A stretch of 64,000 nucleotides of DNA, from the NCBI RefSeq assembly GCF_019925205.1, contig NC_083561.1:21575217-21639216 (forward strand), written 5' to 3'. Below the pieces are notes generated by a model. That model saw only the letters and a program-made list of their open reading frames with translations, was not told the origin of the DNA and did not search any database. Source of the stretch: Metopolophium dirhodum (Eukaryota; Arthropoda; Insecta; Hemiptera; Aphididae). The position numbers were made by a program, and so were the translations under genes. Position 1 is the first letter of the stretch, and the number at the start of each line of letters is the position of its first letter. Shown one piece after another: positions 61,006-64,000 of the stretch.

Positions 61006-61872
61006 AGTCTATAAACACTTGGCCGTGTTTTGAGCTTGACAGAGATTTCAAGTGTGTCTGTTAAAGAAGCCCATATACATGTACGAGAGCAGGCCCATTC
61101 GTCGTGTTAACGATACGACCCATTTCTGTTGATTGCGATGCGTTTGTATATTCATGCCGGTATTGTTTGCGACCAATATATTTATAGAAATTCGCATTAT
61201 TCGCCTTTGAGGAATGAACGATTGTATTGTTTTTTAATCGGCGTACGGTTTTCGTTATGGTTTTCAATTGATTACACGCAAAATCGACTAAAAACAAGTG
61301 CTTTGTATGGATTTTCCTCGCATTATTATAATAATATGTCTTACAATAGGTAGCCAGACCAATAAACCTCTAAATATATAATATTAGTGAACAATTTGAT
61401 GTTGCCCCTATACGCGAAGCAACGGTCGAAATTTTTTTTATGAAAATTTACCAGACCGAAACGAAACGCGAAGTAAGTAATGTGGTATTAAAAACTGTTC
61501 GCGGGAGTTCAGGTCAGCAATTTAATTTGTTAAATTCTATGATAATTGTAGGTAGTTAAAATTGTAAAAAAAAATGTTTGTAATTCTATAAACACTTGGC
61601 CGTGTTTTGATATTCACAGAGATAGTGAAGTCCATGATACATGTACAGACACGACGAGAGGAGGCCCATTTGTCGTGGTAACGATACGACCCATTTCTGT
61701 TGATTGCAATGCGTTTGTATTCATGATGGCGGCACAATATGCGTATTGTTCACGACTACTATTTATAAAAGTTTACACCTTTGAGAAATTAAGAATATCA
61801 TTTTTTGTTCTCGGCGTACGATTTTCATTGGGATTTTCAATTAATTCTACTTCCAGATCAATTTACATTTGA
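61006..61872. repeat. Diverged local tandem duplication (~290-bp units)
   Basis: The unit 61006-61296 recurs at 61584-61872, offset by about 575 bp. Shared words in order are TCTATAAACACTTGGCCGTG, TACATGTACRGA, AGGCCCATTYGTCGTG, TAACGATACGACCCATTTCT, GTTGATTGCRATGCGTTTGT, CTTTGAGRAAT and GGCGTACGRTTTTCRTT. The 3' halves of both units are open in the same frame (GVRFSL.FSI in each). No start, splice context or family is recognised, so coding is doubtful. Confidence 0.85.
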
Positions 61873-61879
61873 ATATTAT

Positions 61880-63180
61880 ATTACAATATAATCAAATATA
61901 ATATTGTGGTTTGTGAAACATATTTTTGTGTTGATCCTACAAAGCAATGATTAAAATTATTTTTTAAAATTTACCTAGGTAATACTAGATTTAAAAAAAA
62001 TTTTAATCTCGACAAACCAAAATAGAACTTATTGTAAACGTACATTTTTTTCCGGAATCTTACGATACACATCACTTTCGAGCATGCTTAATTGCTCTAA
62101 AAGAGAAGTCTGTTCCGATAAAAGACCGCAATGTCTCATGCATATGAAATTATAATATTGTATTATTAATAAAATAATAACAATATTACCCTTGATATAC
62201 GTAGTTGAATCTAAAATGAAGCAGCGTTTAAACGATTTTTATTTATTATTTAATAATAATAAAATTCCCGTATTGATTTTTGCTTAGTAGTTCAAGAAAA
62301 GTGACTAAATGTTTACCAATCAAAAGACCGACAGTAACGAATGTTATTTATTTTTATTTGAGCACATATTTTTACGGTTATTTAAATAAATTCAAAAACA
62401 GTCCGTCTACAAAAAATCTCAATAAAATATTAAAAGAAATGTTAACCAAAAGTTTATATCTCACGACAATTGAACCATCTGGTTGGTTTCTAAATTATAT
62501 GTTTTTTCCTACATAAGTAATACAAGTATAAAACAATATTCTACAACACAAGTTACCTGCTCGATTTATCGGTACTTATGGACATTTATTTCAAACTCCA
62601 AACACGAATGGAACCGTTAAGCTCGTTTGGTATAGAAATGGTGGGGTAAATAATTTTAATAGTTTAAGTTTTAAACTATTTAATAGTTTAGTGTAATAAT
62701 TATTATATAGTATAAGAATAAATCATAAGTCATAACATATTATCATAAATCATATACCTAATATTATACATAGAGTTACAATCACGCATATAGTTCTTAA
62801 ATTCCATTAAGATTTCGGTTGGAATTTCTTGACTAAAGTCTGATCAAAATTGAAAATACCGTAAAATAGCGGTCGAGAATTTCCTCGTTTTTATGTTACA
62901 GGTTCGGGATAGGCAATACTAGTCAATATTAAAAGCACGTGCGTGCAATTAATATGTGCGTGAGTGTGTGTAAATTATCAGTAGTGTGCGTGTGGGGGTA
63001 CATGTAGTACGCACGCACGAGCATGCACGTGATATACACACTGGACCAAAATATTTTCGTGCCCTGAAAGCGTGACACGAAAAGAGCAAAAAGAGTACCA
63101 AAATTTAACCCAGTATAGTTCCATTTTAATTTTAAAACATTTTGGAATTATTCAACGTTTAATGATTCATAATATGATTT
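61880..63180. other. Non-coding DNA, no gene seen
   Basis: A TG/CG-rich simple-sequence patch lies at 62935-63030. A 78-codon frame at 62280-62516 has no recognised domain. Confidence 0.5.
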
Positions 63181-63183
63181 ATC

Positions 63184-63229
63184 TTTTTTTCAAGATAAAC
63201 ATATACTAATATGTTTATCTTGAAAAAAA
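63184..63229. repeat. Perfect 21-bp hairpin with 4-nt loop
   Basis: TTTTTTTCAAGATAAACATAT (key core CAAGATAAACATAT) pairs perfectly with its inverse after the loop ACTA. It ends in T-rich/A-rich flanks and could act as a terminator-like or cruciform structure, or be the relic of an inverted repeat. Confidence 0.85.
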
Positions 63230-64000
63230 ATATATTAATATTAATAAACTTACACTAAAGAACACAATATTAGAAAAATTAAAGTTCATAGCCTACTTAA
63301 CACATAGAAACTATGAATAAGTAAATCAAATGAGTTAAAAAATTTAAACTAGAATATGTTGACTTTTTGTACCCCCTTCACTATTAATTAGGAAAAATAA
63401 AAGGCCTCAAATGATATTTTCGAGACAGTTCTCCATAGTAGAACTTCAAAGTGGTTAGGACTCTATGTCACCAAACTTCTGCAGAACAGATTATATTTTC
63501 AAAAGGTTTTCCCGCCAAGATGTATTTAGTAATGAAAATCTACACCAAAACGTGGACCCAAACAATTAAATTGACTTCTCAGAAAAATAAATTGAATTTT
63601 TCGTTACAATAGATGAATTATGTCGAAACTAAAAAAGAAATATTTATCGAATGAGAGAATACCTATTTTATAATTTGTCGCCGAAATGCTGCTATACTAT
63701 TAATTTTATGTCGGGCGAGCAAAGGAAAACTCTCACTAAAAAAAAAATCTGTTACACTTTAAAATAAAATGTATTGATCCCGATAACCTCGATTGGCGTT
63801 ACAAGAAAGTGTTCGATGGTTGCATTGTAATTTAGTTTTTTAGATTTTATAGTGTAAGAATTTTAAACAAAACAGTTATTTACACTTATCTAAGATTACA
63901 AAATGCATAAAATATAATATTAACATAATATTTGGTTTTCGCATACTTGTATGCCTCAATAATTAGTAATTACTTAGCTAGACGTGGACAAATCAAAGAA
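63230..64000. other. AT-rich DNA, no gene seen
   Basis: No coding or RNA feature is recognised up to the window edge. Confidence 0.5.

Noticed and set aside
63041..63120. Tc1-like terminal repeat (CACTGGACCAAAATATTTTC)
   Set aside because: No convincing inverse end or TA-flanked partner was found within the window.
1..64000. CRISPR arrays, prokaryotic operons or phage genes
   Set aside because: No regularly spaced short repeats with unique spacers, no dense ORFs and no ribosome-binding sites; the sequence is clearly eukaryotic intergenic or intronic.

Overview
The window is a 64 kb block of AT-rich eukaryotic DNA that most resembles an aphid (Hemiptera) genome. The evidence is the pervasive AATATTAT-type filler, degenerate animal mobile elements (tRNA-Ser SINE, Helitron, hAT, pogo/Tigger and Jockey-like LINE remnants), a decayed C2H2 zinc-finger cluster, and the absence of long open frames. 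The aphid assignment is inference; I ran no search. I see no intact protein-coding exon. Short open frames are scattered throughout and behave like chance frames in AT-rich DNA.

The best gene-related signal is at the left. A GC/CpG-richer block (about 2.05-2.91 kb) contains an initiator plus downstream promoter element at exact spacing (A+1 at 2528, GGACG at +28 to +32) and ends in a strong splice donor (AG|GTGAGT at 2908/2909). I read it as a non-coding first exon whose transcript continues into a very long intron, which may include much of the rest of the window. A second, weaker exon-like block lies on the minus strand at about 47.04-47.18 kb and ends in a GTAAGT donor.

Most of the recognisable content is transposon archaeology. 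Regions: 10.76-11.10 kb, pogo-like MITE with TA duplication; 13.34-13.79 kb, hAT-type MITE with a perfect 8-bp duplication; 14.03-14.33, 32.20-32.36 and 42.63-42.95 kb, three copies of one tRNA-Ser-derived SINE; 18.4-20.64 kb, Helitrons nested in Helitrons, including a helicase-domain remnant and a long palindrome; 27.6-60.3 kb, seven or more copies of a foldback MITE family ending ACAGGGTGA, one split by a 5'-truncated LINE; 36.9-38.6 kb, a pogo/CENP-B-type transposase pseudogene split by a hAT-like element; 48.8-49.1 kb, decayed zinc fingers; 53.8-55.3 kb, a repeat with internal subrepeats; 56.79-56.95 kb, a short hAT MITE.

The least explained material is a set of diverged local tandem duplications in GC-richer, apparently non-transposon sequence: a triplication (6.8-7.6 kb), duplications at 12.1-12.8, 35.5-36.7 and 61.0-61.9 kb, and a multi-module array at 39.7-41.9 kb. 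These, with the 324-bp palindrome at 20.1 kb and a precursor-microRNA-sized hairpin at 50.7 kb, are where undescribed regulatory or non-coding RNA biology could be sought. Nothing here can be proven novel without genome-wide comparison and RNA data.
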